The notes beneath the pieces are model-generated. The model did not search any database. It was given only the letters and a program-made list of their open reading frames with translations, and was not told the origin of the DNA. A program made the translations under genes and the position numbers. Below, piece after piece: positions 1 to 5,646 of a stretch of DNA of 5,646 nt. The stretch's first letter is position 1; the number at the start of each line of letters is the position of its first letter. The DNA is from Rubrobacter sp. (GTDB lineage: Bacteria; Actinomycetota; Rubrobacteria; Rubrobacterales; Rubrobacteraceae): contig JADDPR010000263.1 in the NCBI GenBank assembly GCA_016781775.1, forward strand, positions 9,639 to 15,284, written 5' to 3'.

Positions 1-6
1 AGGATC

Positions 7-759
7 TTGAGAGCCGAAGACGTTTTACACCTTATGAGCACCGCGCCGGAACGATACGAGACCGTGCGCGCGGCACTCGTCTACCGGGGCGATGGTCCCA
101 AGATCAAAGCTATGCGCGAAAGGTACGCCCGCAGCGAGGCCGGCCGACGCACCTTCGGTGACTCGCCGGACCGGATCTGGCACCCCGAACCCGATTCGGC
201 ATTCGGGTGGCGATGCAAAATTTGGCGCGTCGATGAGCACCAGTGGCGCCAGGAGCTCGACTTGTCGGATGGCGAGATCAGTATCTTGGTTTCGAACGGC
301 CGCATCCGACTGTTCGGGACCCCGGAGGGACCGGCCGGCAGCTCCGAGATCTGGGAGCTCCGCACCCTCGGCAGCTCGCGCAGCGAGGACCCGCGCTGGC
401 TCACGGCTACCGACGTCTTCTGGACCATGTACCCCTTCGACCCGTCGGGCACCGCGGGCATCGACGGCGAACTCCGGGGCATGGAGCTGTCGGTGGAGGA
501 GGGCGTCTCCTGGGCAGGCCGGGATGCGGTCCGCCTGAAGGGCGTGCTGGTGGAGGAGTGGGAATACCCGCCCGAGCCGCTGTGGTGGGGAGCGGACGAG
601 TACGAGGCGGTAGTCGACGCCGAGCGGGGCGTCCTGCTTCGTCTCGCTTCACGGCTTGGGGGCGAGGACATCGACGCCCTGGAGGTGGAGGAGATCCACT
701 TCGACGAGCCGTTCGGCGATGAGGTTTTCGATTCGCGCGAACCCCTGTCCTGGAGCTAG
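7..759 (+). CDS. Hypothetical Trp-rich protein, LolA/RseB-like fold suspected
   Basis: I do not recognise a named gene. The 250-residue reading starts at TTG (7) and ends at TAG (757-759). AGGA at 1-4 lies only two bases from the TTG, too close for a normal ribosome binding site, and the frame is open to the window edge, so the true start may lie upstream. ATG at 34 is an alternative with no visible ribosome binding site. No signal peptide, lipobox or membrane helix is visible, so a cytoplasmic location is likely if the start is right. The protein is acidic and unusually rich in tryptophan (12, including W193-W194). The C-terminal part, a VVDAERGVLLRL strand (202-213) followed by FDEPFGDEVF (232-241), resembles the closing strands of LolA/RseB-like lipoprotein-carrier folds; this is a fold-level guess from memory. 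It converges on clpC, so it is an independent transcription unit. Codon use is like that of a real high-GC gene. Function unknown. Confidence 0.72.
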   Translation: MRAEDVLHLMSTAPERYETVRAALVYRGDGPKIKAMRERYARSEAGRRTFGDSPDRIWHPEPDSAFGWRCKIWRVDEHQWRQELDLSDGEISILVSNGRIRLFGTPEGPAGSSEIWELRTLGSSRSEDPRWLTATDVFWTMYPFDPSGTAGIDGELRGMELSVEEGVSWAGRDAVRLKGVLVEEWEYPPEPLWWGADEYEAVVDAERGVLLRLASRLGGEDIDALEVEEIHFDEPFGDEVFDSREPLSWS

Positions 760-773
760 TGTTTGCACGAACG

Positions 774-813
774 CGAAAGGGCCGGGGCCCCTTTCGGAGC
801 CCCGGCCCTTTCG
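774..813. terminator. Bidirectional terminator hairpin between convergent genes
   Basis: A perfect 15-base-pair inverted repeat (774-788 with 799-813, arm CGAAAGGGCCGGGGC) encloses a 10-base loop. It lies 14 bases after the stop codon of the plus-strand gene and 16 bases beyond the clpC stop, which is the expected place for a shared terminator. Neither side has a proper T-tract: the plus side continues GCTAGTTAGCTTTCCC and the minus side CGTTCGTGCAAAC. Stem-only terminators of this kind are common in high-GC actinobacteria. The loop repeats CGAAAGGG from the minus-strand arm, so an alternative shorter pairing is possible. Confidence 0.85.
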
Positions 814-829
814 GCTAGTTAGCTTTCCC

Positions 830-3346
830 TTACCCCTCGGCGGGGACGACCTCCTTGGGCTGAGTAACCCTGATGTTCACGATCGTCTCGTCCTCTGCGA
901 CGTCCTCGAAGGAGATGTCGTTCGGCTCGATGATCACCTTGGAACCGTCGGGAATCTCGCCCTTCAGGATCATCTCGCTCATCGGGTCCTCGATCATGCG
1001 CTGGAGCACGCGGCGGAGCGGCCTCGCGCCGAACGCCGGGTCGTAGCCCGCGTCGGAGAGCTTGTCGAGCGCCTCGGTCGTGAACTCGATCGTGACGCCC
1101 CGCTCCTCGAGCTGCTTGCGCAGGCGCTGGATCTGGATCTCGATGATGTGCCGCATGTCCTCGCGCTCGAGCTTGTGGAAGACGATGATCTCGTCGATCC
1201 GGTTCAGGAGCTCGGGGCGGAAGATCTTGCGCAGCTCACTCTGGACCCGGCCCTTCATCTCCTTGTAGGAGAGGCCTTCGTTGCCGCCGCCGAAACCAAG
1301 CGACTGGGTCTTGTTGATGTGCTGCGCCCCGACGTTCGAGGTCATGATGAGGACCACGTTCTTGAAGTCCACGGTCCGACCCTGCGCGTCGGTGAGCATG
1401 CCGTCCTCGAGAATCTGGAGCATGATGTTGAAGACGTCCGGGTGGGCCTTCTCGATCTCGTCGAAGAGGACCACGCTGTAGGGGCGCCTACGCACCTTCT
1501 CCGTGAGCTGCCCGCCCTCGTCGTAACCGACGTAACCGGGAGGCGAACCCACCAGCCTGGAGACGGTGTGCCGCTCCATGTACTCGGACATGTCGAGCCG
1601 GATCATGGAGTCCTGGTCGCCGAAGAGGTACTCGGCGAGCGTCCTCGCAAGCTCGGTCTTACCGACGCCCGTGGGCCCGAGGAAGACGAACGAGCCGCTG
1701 GGCCTGTTCGGGTCCTTGATCCCCGCAAACGTACGACGGATGGAGCGCGAGACTGCCTTGATGGCCTCGTTCTGCCCGACGACGCGGCCGTGCAGCTCGT
1801 CCTCCATTTTCAGGAGGCGCTCGGACTCCTCCTCGGTCATCTTCTTGACCGGGATGCCCGTCCACATGGAGACGATCTCGGCAATCTCGTCCTCGCCGAT
1901 GGAGGCGGTGTGCCCGTCGTCGCCGCCCTCGCGCCAGTTCTGCTCGAGCTCGCGACGCCTCAGGGCGAGCCTGCGCTCGGTGTCCCTCAGACGCGCGGCC
2001 TTCTCGAACTCCTGGCCGTCGATCGCGGCTTCCTTCTGCGAGCGGACCTCGCTGAGCTCGTCGTCGACCTCCTTGTAATAAGGCGGCGACGCCATCGTCT
2101 TGATCCGCATCTTGGAGGCGGCCTCGTCCACGAGGTCGATGGCCTTGTCCGGCAGGAAGCGGTCGCTTATGTAGCGGTCGCCGAGCTCGGAGGCGGCCTT
2201 CAGGGCCTCGTCCGTGATCTCGATCTTGTGGTGCTGCTCGTAGCGGTCGCGCAGCCCCTTGAGGATCTGCTCGGTCTCCTCGACCGTCGGCTCGCCGACC
2301 TGGATGGTCTGGAACCTGCGCTCGAGCGCCTTGTCCTTCTCGACGTACTTGCGGTACTCGTCGATCGTGGTAGCGCCGATCACCTGGAGCTCGCCACGGG
2401 CCAGCGCCGGCTTCAGGATCGAAGCGGCGTCGATGGCACCCTCCGCGGCGCCCGCACCGACGAGGTTGTGGATCTCGTCGATAAACAGGATGATGTCGCC
2501 GTGGTCGGTGATCTCCTTCATGATCTTCTTGAGGCGCTCCTCGAACTCACCCCGGTACTTGGAGCCGGCCACGAGGGCACCGAGGTCAAGCGTGTAGACC
2601 TCCTTGTCCGCCAGGATGTCGGGGACGCGGTTCTCCGCGATCTCCTGCGCGAGCCCCTCGACGATGGCGGTCTTGCCGACCCCCGGCTCGCCGATGATGA
2701 CGGGGTTGTTCTTGGTGCGCCGGACGAGGATCTGCATGATCCTCTCGATCTCCTTGGCGCGACCGATCACCGGGTCGAGCTTCTGCTCGTCGGCGTACGC
2801 GGTCAGGTTACGACCGTACTGGTCGAGCTGGCGCGTCTTGGGCCGCTTGGCTTCCACGCCACGACCGCCACCGGCCTCGCCGCCGGCACCGCCCCGACCG
2901 CGCTGCGCCCGGCCGCCGCCGAGCATCCGCACGACCTCGCGCCTCACCTTGTCCGGGTCGACGTCGAGGTTGGAGAGCACGCGCGCCGCCACTCCCTCGG
3001 ACTCGCGGACGAGCCCGAGCAGGATGTGCTCGGTGCCGATGTAGTTGTGGCCGAGCTGGAGCGCCTCGCGGAGCGCCAACTCGAGCACCTTCTTGGAGCG
3101 CGGGGTGAACGGGGCCTGTCCGCCCGTCCCCTCCTCGCCATATCCGACGATGCTCTCGACCTGCTCGCGAACCTCATCGAGGGTCACGTTCAGGGAACCT
3201 AAGGCCCTCGCCGCCACTCCCTCGTCCTCCCTGAGGAGGCCGAGGAGCAGGTGCTCGGTGCCGATGTAATTGTGGTTGAAGTGCCTGGCCTCTTCCTGCG
3301 CCAGGACGACGACCTTACGGGCCCGTTCGGTAAATCTCTCGAACAT
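830..3346 (-). CDS. clpC: ATP-dependent Clp protease ATPase subunit ClpC
   Basis: Cytoplasmic HSP100 AAA+ unfoldase (838 residues, full length) that feeds substrates to ClpP and can also disaggregate proteins. Domains in order: double Clp-N repeat (about 1-143); a Gly/Arg-rich linker (143-164); ATPase D1 with Walker A GEPGVGKT (219-226), pore loop around KYRG (263-266), Walker B IILFIDE (285-291) and arginine finger region LERRF (341-345); UVR-type coiled-coil M domain (about 425-470), which separates ClpC from ClpA; ATPase D2 with Walker A GPTGVGKT (557-564), pore loop GYVG (604-607), Walker B VVLFDE (625-630), sensor 1 TSN (669-671) and sensor 2 GAR (773-775). The LGF tripeptide (683-685) is the expected ClpP-docking loop, so this is a protease partner and not a ClpB. 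E31 and E106, in the two GTEH motifs, match the phospho-arginine pocket of Bacillus ClpC. F447 and R454 match M-domain residues that control resting-state assembly. ATG start is fixed by AGGAGG nine bases upstream and by the conserved MFERFTERA opening. Transcribed from its own upstream region; no ctsR or mcsAB is adjacent. Confidence 0.98.
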   Translation of the reverse strand: MFERFTERARKVVVLAQEEARHFNHNYIGTEHLLLGLLREDEGVAARALGSLNVTLDEVREQVESIVGYGEEGTGGQAPFTPRSKKVLELALREALQLGHNYIGTEHILLGLVRESEGVAARVLSNLDVDPDKVRREVVRMLGGGRAQRGRGGAGGEAGGGRGVEAKRPKTRQLDQYGRNLTAYADEQKLDPVIGRAKEIERIMQILVRRTKNNPVIIGEPGVGKTAIVEGLAQEIAENRVPDILADKEVYTLDLGALVAGSKYRGEFEERLKKIMKEITDHGDIILFIDEIHNLVGAGAAEGAIDAASILKPALARGELQVIGATTIDEYRKYVEKDKALERRFQTIQVGEPTVEETEQILKGLRDRYEQHHKIEITDEALKAASELGDRYISDRFLPDKAIDLVDEAASKMRIKTMASPPYYKEVDDELSEVRSQKEAAIDGQEFEKAARLRDTERRLALRRRELEQNWREGGDDGHTASIGEDEIAEIVSMWTGIPVKKMTEEESERLLKMEDELHGRVVGQNEAIKAVSRSIRRTFAGIKDPNRPSGSFVFLGPTGVGKTELARTLAEYLFGDQDSMIRLDMSEYMERHTVSRLVGSPPGYVGYDEGGQLTEKVRRRPYSVVLFDEIEKAHPDVFNIMLQILEDGMLTDAQGRTVDFKNVVLIMTSNVGAQHINKTQSLGFGGGNEGLSYKEMKGRVQSELRKIFRPELLNRIDEIIVFHKLEREDMRHIIEIQIQRLRKQLEERGVTIEFTTEALDKLSDAGYDPAFGARPLRRVLQRMIEDPMSEMILKGEIPDGSKVIIEPNDISFEDVAEDETIVNIRVTQPKEVVPAEG

Positions 3347-3355
3347 TACTTGGAG

Positions 3356-3361
3356 CCTCCT
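3356..3361 (-). promoter_or_regulatory. clpC ribosome binding site
   Basis: AGGAGG on the minus strand, nine bases before the clpC ATG. It fixes the start at 3346. The surrounding TAGAGGA (3358-3364) is repeated exactly 16 bases further upstream (3374-3380). Between the two copies lies ACCCTCGGGGT, which can form a small four-pair hairpin. Confidence 0.85.
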
Positions 3362-3438
3362 CTACCCCGAGGGTCCTCTATGCCGTTTTGCGTCGTGGTG
3401 GTTTTCCTGATTGGTATACGTGGACTGGTAACAAATGG

Positions 3439-3444
3439 ATTATA
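3439..3444 (-). promoter_or_regulatory. Candidate -10 element of a clpC promoter (downstream)
   Basis: A perfect TATAAT reads on the minus strand here, about 93 bases before the clpC start codon. No good -35 box lies 16-18 bases upstream (TAAGAT at a 17-base spacing), and there is no TG extension. It may be a -10 for an alternative or activator-dependent promoter, or a chance match in an AT-richer stretch. No CIRCE, HAIR or CtsR heptad repeat was seen near it. Confidence 0.35.
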
Positions 3445-3461
3445 TACCGCTGCATTCTCGA

Positions 3462-3491
3462 ATCTTAGAGCCATAAATCGTCCTCTCTCAA
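3462..3491 (-). promoter_or_regulatory. Candidate clpC promoter, TTGAGA-N18-TAAGAT
   Basis: On the minus strand, a -35-like TTGAGA (3486-3491, five of six matching TTGACA) is followed after 18 bases by a -10-like TAAGAT (3462-3467, four of six including the key A and final T). Transcription would start near 3455 and leave a clpC leader of about 110 bases. This is the best two-box housekeeping-type match in the gap. It is a visual match only. Confidence 0.4.
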
Positions 3492-3540
3492 AGCCCTCCC
3501 GACGAGTATACAAAGGTTTTGCCCCAATCTGTGCGCGGTC

Positions 3541-3559
3541 AGCGCAACGGGGTCGCGCT
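3541..3559 (-). terminator. Possible terminator hairpin downstream of lysK
   Basis: The minus-strand RNA can form an eight-pair stem (AGCGCGAC with GUUGCGCU, including one G-U pair) closed by a CCC loop. The plus-strand copy would carry an A-C mismatch at the wobble position, so the structure favours the minus-strand transcript. It lies about 60 bases past the lysK stop and upstream of the candidate clpC promoters, a sensible place to end the greA-lysK transcript. No U-tract follows, and the short stem makes this tentative. Confidence 0.35.
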
Positions 3560-3619
3560 AGCACCAGATATAGGTTCGCCTCCGTAACTCCTACCCACAG
3601 TAGTTTACCGCCCGGCTAC

Positions 3620-5113
3620 CTAAGAACGGGTGTCCCCTGACACATTGGCGAACCTCGTCCGCACGAAACAGGGATCCAGGCTCGCTACAAACGGCCCGGC
3701 CTTGGGTCCGCTCTTCCTCCCCAGAAGCGCGGTGTACACGGCAGCGAAGGCCTTTTTGGGCTTCACCCCGAGCTCCACGGCCGTAGAGTACAGGAGGTTC
3801 TGCGCCTCGTCCCCGCCCAACCCGTCTGAGAGCTTGTCGGCGATCTCGCGGAGGTAGCGACGCCCCTCGTCGTCGATCTCGGCGACCTCGGCCGGCACCT
3901 CGGCGCGCACCCCGAATCGGTACTGCTCGGGCGCCCATTTCTCCGCCCAGTTGTGGGCGTACCCGAGGTCCTGCCGCAGCTTCTCACGGTCCCGGACGGC
4001 CTCTTCGTACCCGCCCCTGCGGAGCATCTCGGCGGCCCTCTCCACGTCTACACCGACAGTCTGGGCGACGGTGACGAGGTGGGCGAACGGGACGGGGTGG
4101 GCCTCCGTCTCCGCCCGGTACTCGTCCATGAAGCGCGGGAACCCGGCGGCGAGGTCGAGGTCGAGGGCGCGGGCGGGGTCTCGGCCCAGGATCAGGCGCC
4201 GCACGGCCCCGGGGGGCATTATCTCCAGAAGCTCGTTCGGGAGGAGCACGATGCCCTTCGAGGAGCTCATGGCACCACGGCCTTTAATCTGGATCCACTC
4301 GTACTCGTACCGGCCCGGCACCGGGTAGTCGAAGACCTCCCTCGCCATCCGGTCAGCCGTGTCGGTCGATCCGCCGCGGCTGGTGTGGTCCTTGCCGAAC
4401 GGCTCGAAGGTCGCGCGCAGGGCCTTCCAACGCGCCGCAAGCTCGACCCTCCACCCGAGCTTCCCCTCGCCCCGCCCGTAGTTCGACGAATCCTCCCAGC
4501 CGTCCCCGTCCTCGTAGACAACCGATCGCTGCTCGGGCAGATGCTCCAAGACGCGCCCCCCGAGCCTGCCCGACGCCGTCCTCGGTATGTAGGGCGACCA
4601 GTGCTCGGGCATCTTCCGACCGCTTATCTCCTGCAGGATCGCCCGCAGGTCTCCGGTCCGCTCCAGCGCTTCCCGAGTAACCTCGGCGTAGACCCCGCTC
4701 TCGTACAACTCGTGCGAGCGCAGGACCTCGACGTCCATCTCCATCCCCTCCAGCGCGGCCTCGAAAGGCTCGAGGAAGTGGTCGGCGTAGGACGCGTGGC
4801 AGCCCTCCGGGTCGGGGACCCGGGAGAGGCTATGGCCGAGGTAGCGCTCGTAGTCCTTCGGGATGCCGGGCGCTATCTTGCGTAGGGGGTCGATCGTGTC
4901 CGCGTGGAACACGAAGCGAACTTCCTCGCCCCTGGCCTTGAGCGCGTTGGCAACCGCCTCCGCGACGAGTACCTCGCGCAGGTTGCCCGCGTGTATGTTG
5001 CCGGAGGGGCTTATGCCGGTCACCACGACGTGTGGCCCGGGTCCGAGCCCGGAGGCGACCTTGTGGGCCCACGAGGGTATGTATGGATCGGTAGGGCTCA
5101 AGCGCTGCTCCAC
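3620..5113 (-). CDS. lysK: Lysyl-tRNA synthetase, class I
   Basis: Attaches lysine to tRNA-Lys in the cytoplasm using ATP. It belongs to the archaeal-type class I enzymes, unrelated in fold to the usual bacterial class II LysS. The 497-residue reading has a Rossmann catalytic domain (about 25-290) with the family signature ISPSGNIHAGNLRE (34-47), where HAGN is the HIGH motif, FEPFGKDH (236-243), and the KMSKS loop as MSSSK (282-286). A helical anticodon-binding region follows (about 300-497), with the conserved SGPKAGPF near the end (468-475). Cysteines expected of a zinc site in archaeal members are absent: only C105 and C482 occur. The start is uncertain. GTG at 5113 has a pyrimidine-rich leader with no ribosome binding site, whereas TTG at 5101 (four residues shorter) has GGAG at 5111-5108 with a six-base spacer. 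It follows greA by 57 bases, likely in one operon. Its position next to clpC is the one usually held by class II lysS. Confidence 0.95.
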   Translation of the reverse strand: MEQRLSPTDPYIPSWAHKVASGLGPGPHVVVTGISPSGNIHAGNLREVLVAEAVANALKARGEEVRFVFHADTIDPLRKIAPGIPKDYERYLGHSLSRVPDPEGCHASYADHFLEPFEAALEGMEMDVEVLRSHELYESGVYAEVTREALERTGDLRAILQEISGRKMPEHWSPYIPRTASGRLGGRVLEHLPEQRSVVYEDGDGWEDSSNYGRGEGKLGWRVELAARWKALRATFEPFGKDHTSRGGSTDTADRMAREVFDYPVPGRYEYEWIQIKGRGAMSSSKGIVLLPNELLEIMPPGAVRRLILGRDPARALDLDLAAGFPRFMDEYRAETEAHPVPFAHLVTVAQTVGVDVERAAEMLRRGGYEEAVRDREKLRQDLGYAHNWAEKWAPEQYRFGVRAEVPAEVAEIDDEGRRYLREIADKLSDGLGGDEAQNLLYSTAVELGVKPKKAFAAVYTALLGRKSGPKAGPFVASLDPCFVRTRFANVSGDTRS

Positions 5114-5130
5114 GAAGGGGTGAAAGGGTG

Positions 5131-5162
5131 TTTCGGTTCCGCCGAGAGAGTGAACCGCGAAA
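5131..5162 (-). other. Hairpin in the greA-lysK spacer
   Basis: A perfect six-base inverted repeat (5134-5139 and 5152-5157, CGGTTC with GAACCG) encloses a 12-base loop. Three further A-T pairs can form across a two-base bulge (5131-5133 with 5160-5162). It starts about 10 bases after the greA stop codon and ends about 20 bases before the lysK GTG. No U-tract follows, so it could be a weak attenuator, an RNA-processing site or chance. Confidence 0.3.
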
Positions 5163-5170
5163 AGAAGACG

Positions 5171-5646
5171 CTAGCTCGCGGCCTCTACGTTGACGATCTC
5201 GTACTCGGTCGAGCCACGCGGCGTGGCAACGGTGACCGTCTCCCCGACGCGACGCTTGAGAACCGCGCGTCCCACGGGCGAGGAGTGGGAGAGCTTGCCG
5301 CTCCCCGGGTCGGACTCGTTGGCACCCACAATCTGGAACGTCCGTTCCGTCCCCTTGTCCACGGCCCTGAGCGTCACGAGGGTACCGAGGTTCACGGACC
5401 CGGCCTCCGCATCGGAGGCGTCGACGACCTTGGCATTCCTCAGCCGACGCTGGATCTCGCTGATCCTGCGCTCCAAGAGGTACTGCTCGTTTTTGGCGTC
5501 GTCGTACTCGGAGTTCTCGGAGATGTCCCCAAACTCCCTCGCCTGCCGAATGCGGTCAGCGATCTCCCGCCGACGGACCTCGGTGAGGTGCCTGAATTCT
5601 TCTTGAAGCTTCTCGTAACCTTCCCGGGTTACAAGCTCCTGATTCT
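5171..5646 (-). CDS. greA: Transcription elongation factor GreA (5' end outside window)
   Basis: GreA enters the secondary channel of RNA polymerase and stimulates cleavage of backtracked transcripts so that stalled complexes can restart. The frame runs from the window edge to TAG at 5171-5173, giving 157 visible residues against about 158 for E. coli GreA, so only the first few residues are missing. The N-terminal antiparallel coiled coil covers visible residues 1-75. Its tip, GDISENSEY (39-47), carries the acidic pair D40 and E43, equivalent to E. coli D41 and E44, so cleavage-stimulating activity is expected. The C-terminal FKBP-like domain covers about 80-157 and includes FQIVGANESDP, SHSSPVGRAVL and TPRGSTEYEIVNVE, which bind the polymerase rim. 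A TTG at 5476 inside the coiled coil is not a real start, because the family homology continues upstream to the window edge. lysK follows after 57 bases. Confidence 0.97.
   Translation of the reverse strand, partial: NQELVTREGYEKLQEEFRHLTEVRRREIADRIRQAREFGDISENSEYDDAKNEQYLLERRISEIQRRLRNAKVVDASDAEAGSVNLGTLVTLRAVDKGTERTFQIVGANESDPGSGKLSHSSPVGRAVLKRRVGETVTVATPRGSTEYEIVNVEAAS

Larger units (their letters stand above)
3347..3619 (-). other. lysK-clpC intergenic region
   Basis: This 273-base gap is clearly richer in A and T than the flanking coding DNA, especially 3380-3530. I see no convincing gene in it: the open frames on both strands lack family resemblance and ribosome binding sites. It holds the clpC ribosome binding site, two promoter-like matches, a further TATACT at 3505-3510 with no good -35, and a hairpin at 3541-3559. 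In other actinobacteria this position carries lsr2, and in Firmicutes ctsR-mcsA-mcsB; neither is here. Confidence 0.7.

Noticed and set aside
656..3202. An 848-codon plus-strand open frame running antisense through nearly all of clpC
   Set aside because: It lies opposite a full-length ClpC with all motifs intact. Its composition (rich in Leu, Asp, Val, Arg) is what the antisense of a high-GC gene gives, and it has no ribosome binding site or family resemblance.
3346..3564. A 72-codon minus-strand open frame in the lysK-clpC gap
   Set aside because: It has no family resemblance, lies in AT-richer promoter-like sequence, and runs through the clpC ribosome binding site.
3573..3600. GGTTCGCC resembling a tRNA T-arm in the gap
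   Set aside because: No acceptor, D-arm or anticodon stem can be drawn around it on either strand.
3611..3630. CCCG...CGGG inverted repeat around the lysK stop codon
   Set aside because: There are only four pairs with a 12-base loop and no U-tract, too weak to call a terminator.
3251..3640. A 129-codon plus-strand open frame across the lysK-clpC gap
   Set aside because: It overlaps the start of clpC and the end of lysK, has no ribosome binding site, and its product has no domain-like pattern.
3953..4885. A 310-codon plus-strand open frame antisense to lysK
   Set aside because: It is the same kind of high-GC antisense artefact, with no recognisable domain and no upstream signals.
5101..5143. 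GGAACC upstream of lysK as an ECF sigma -35 element
   Set aside because: No matching CGTC/CGTT-type -10 lies at 16-18 bases, and the GGAACC is part of the spacer hairpin.

Overview
The window is a high-GC bacterial segment whose proteins point to an actinobacterium, probably a deep-branching one such as Rubrobacter. The lineage is inferred from memory of related sequences, not from a search. The strongest clue is ClpC: its N-terminal and ATPase domains read very much like mycobacterial ClpC1. The paired class I lysyl-tRNA synthetase and the tryptophan-rich hypothetical protein fit a less-studied actinobacterial lineage.

Layout, left to right. A plus-strand gene of unknown function (7-759) may begin before the left edge. 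Its C-terminal half has the look of a LolA/RseB-like beta-sheet fold. It converges on clpC, and the two are separated by a strong GC-rich hairpin (774-813) that can serve as a terminator for both strands. The remaining genes are all on the minus strand, transcribed right to left: greA (5646-5171, first few codons outside the window), lysK encoding class I lysyl-tRNA synthetase (5113-3620), a 273-base AT-richer gap with candidate promoters, and clpC (3346-830).

greA and lysK are 57 bases apart and are probably co-transcribed. clpC has its own upstream region, with tandem promoter-like elements, a leader of roughly 85-110 bases and a good AGGAGG ribosome binding site. A minus-strand-favoured hairpin at 3541-3559 sits where the greA-lysK transcript would need to end.

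The three minus-strand genes are housekeeping: transcript cleavage and restart (GreA), charging of tRNA-Lys (LysK) and regulated proteolysis and disaggregation (ClpC). The most interesting point is the locus itself. The order lysS to clpC is widely kept in Firmicutes and Actinobacteria with a class II LysRS, but here the synthetase in that slot is the unrelated class I type. Neither lsr2 nor ctsR-mcsA-mcsB lies between it and clpC. I did not find a mobile element, CRISPR array, tRNA or rRNA, or an obviously new multi-gene system.
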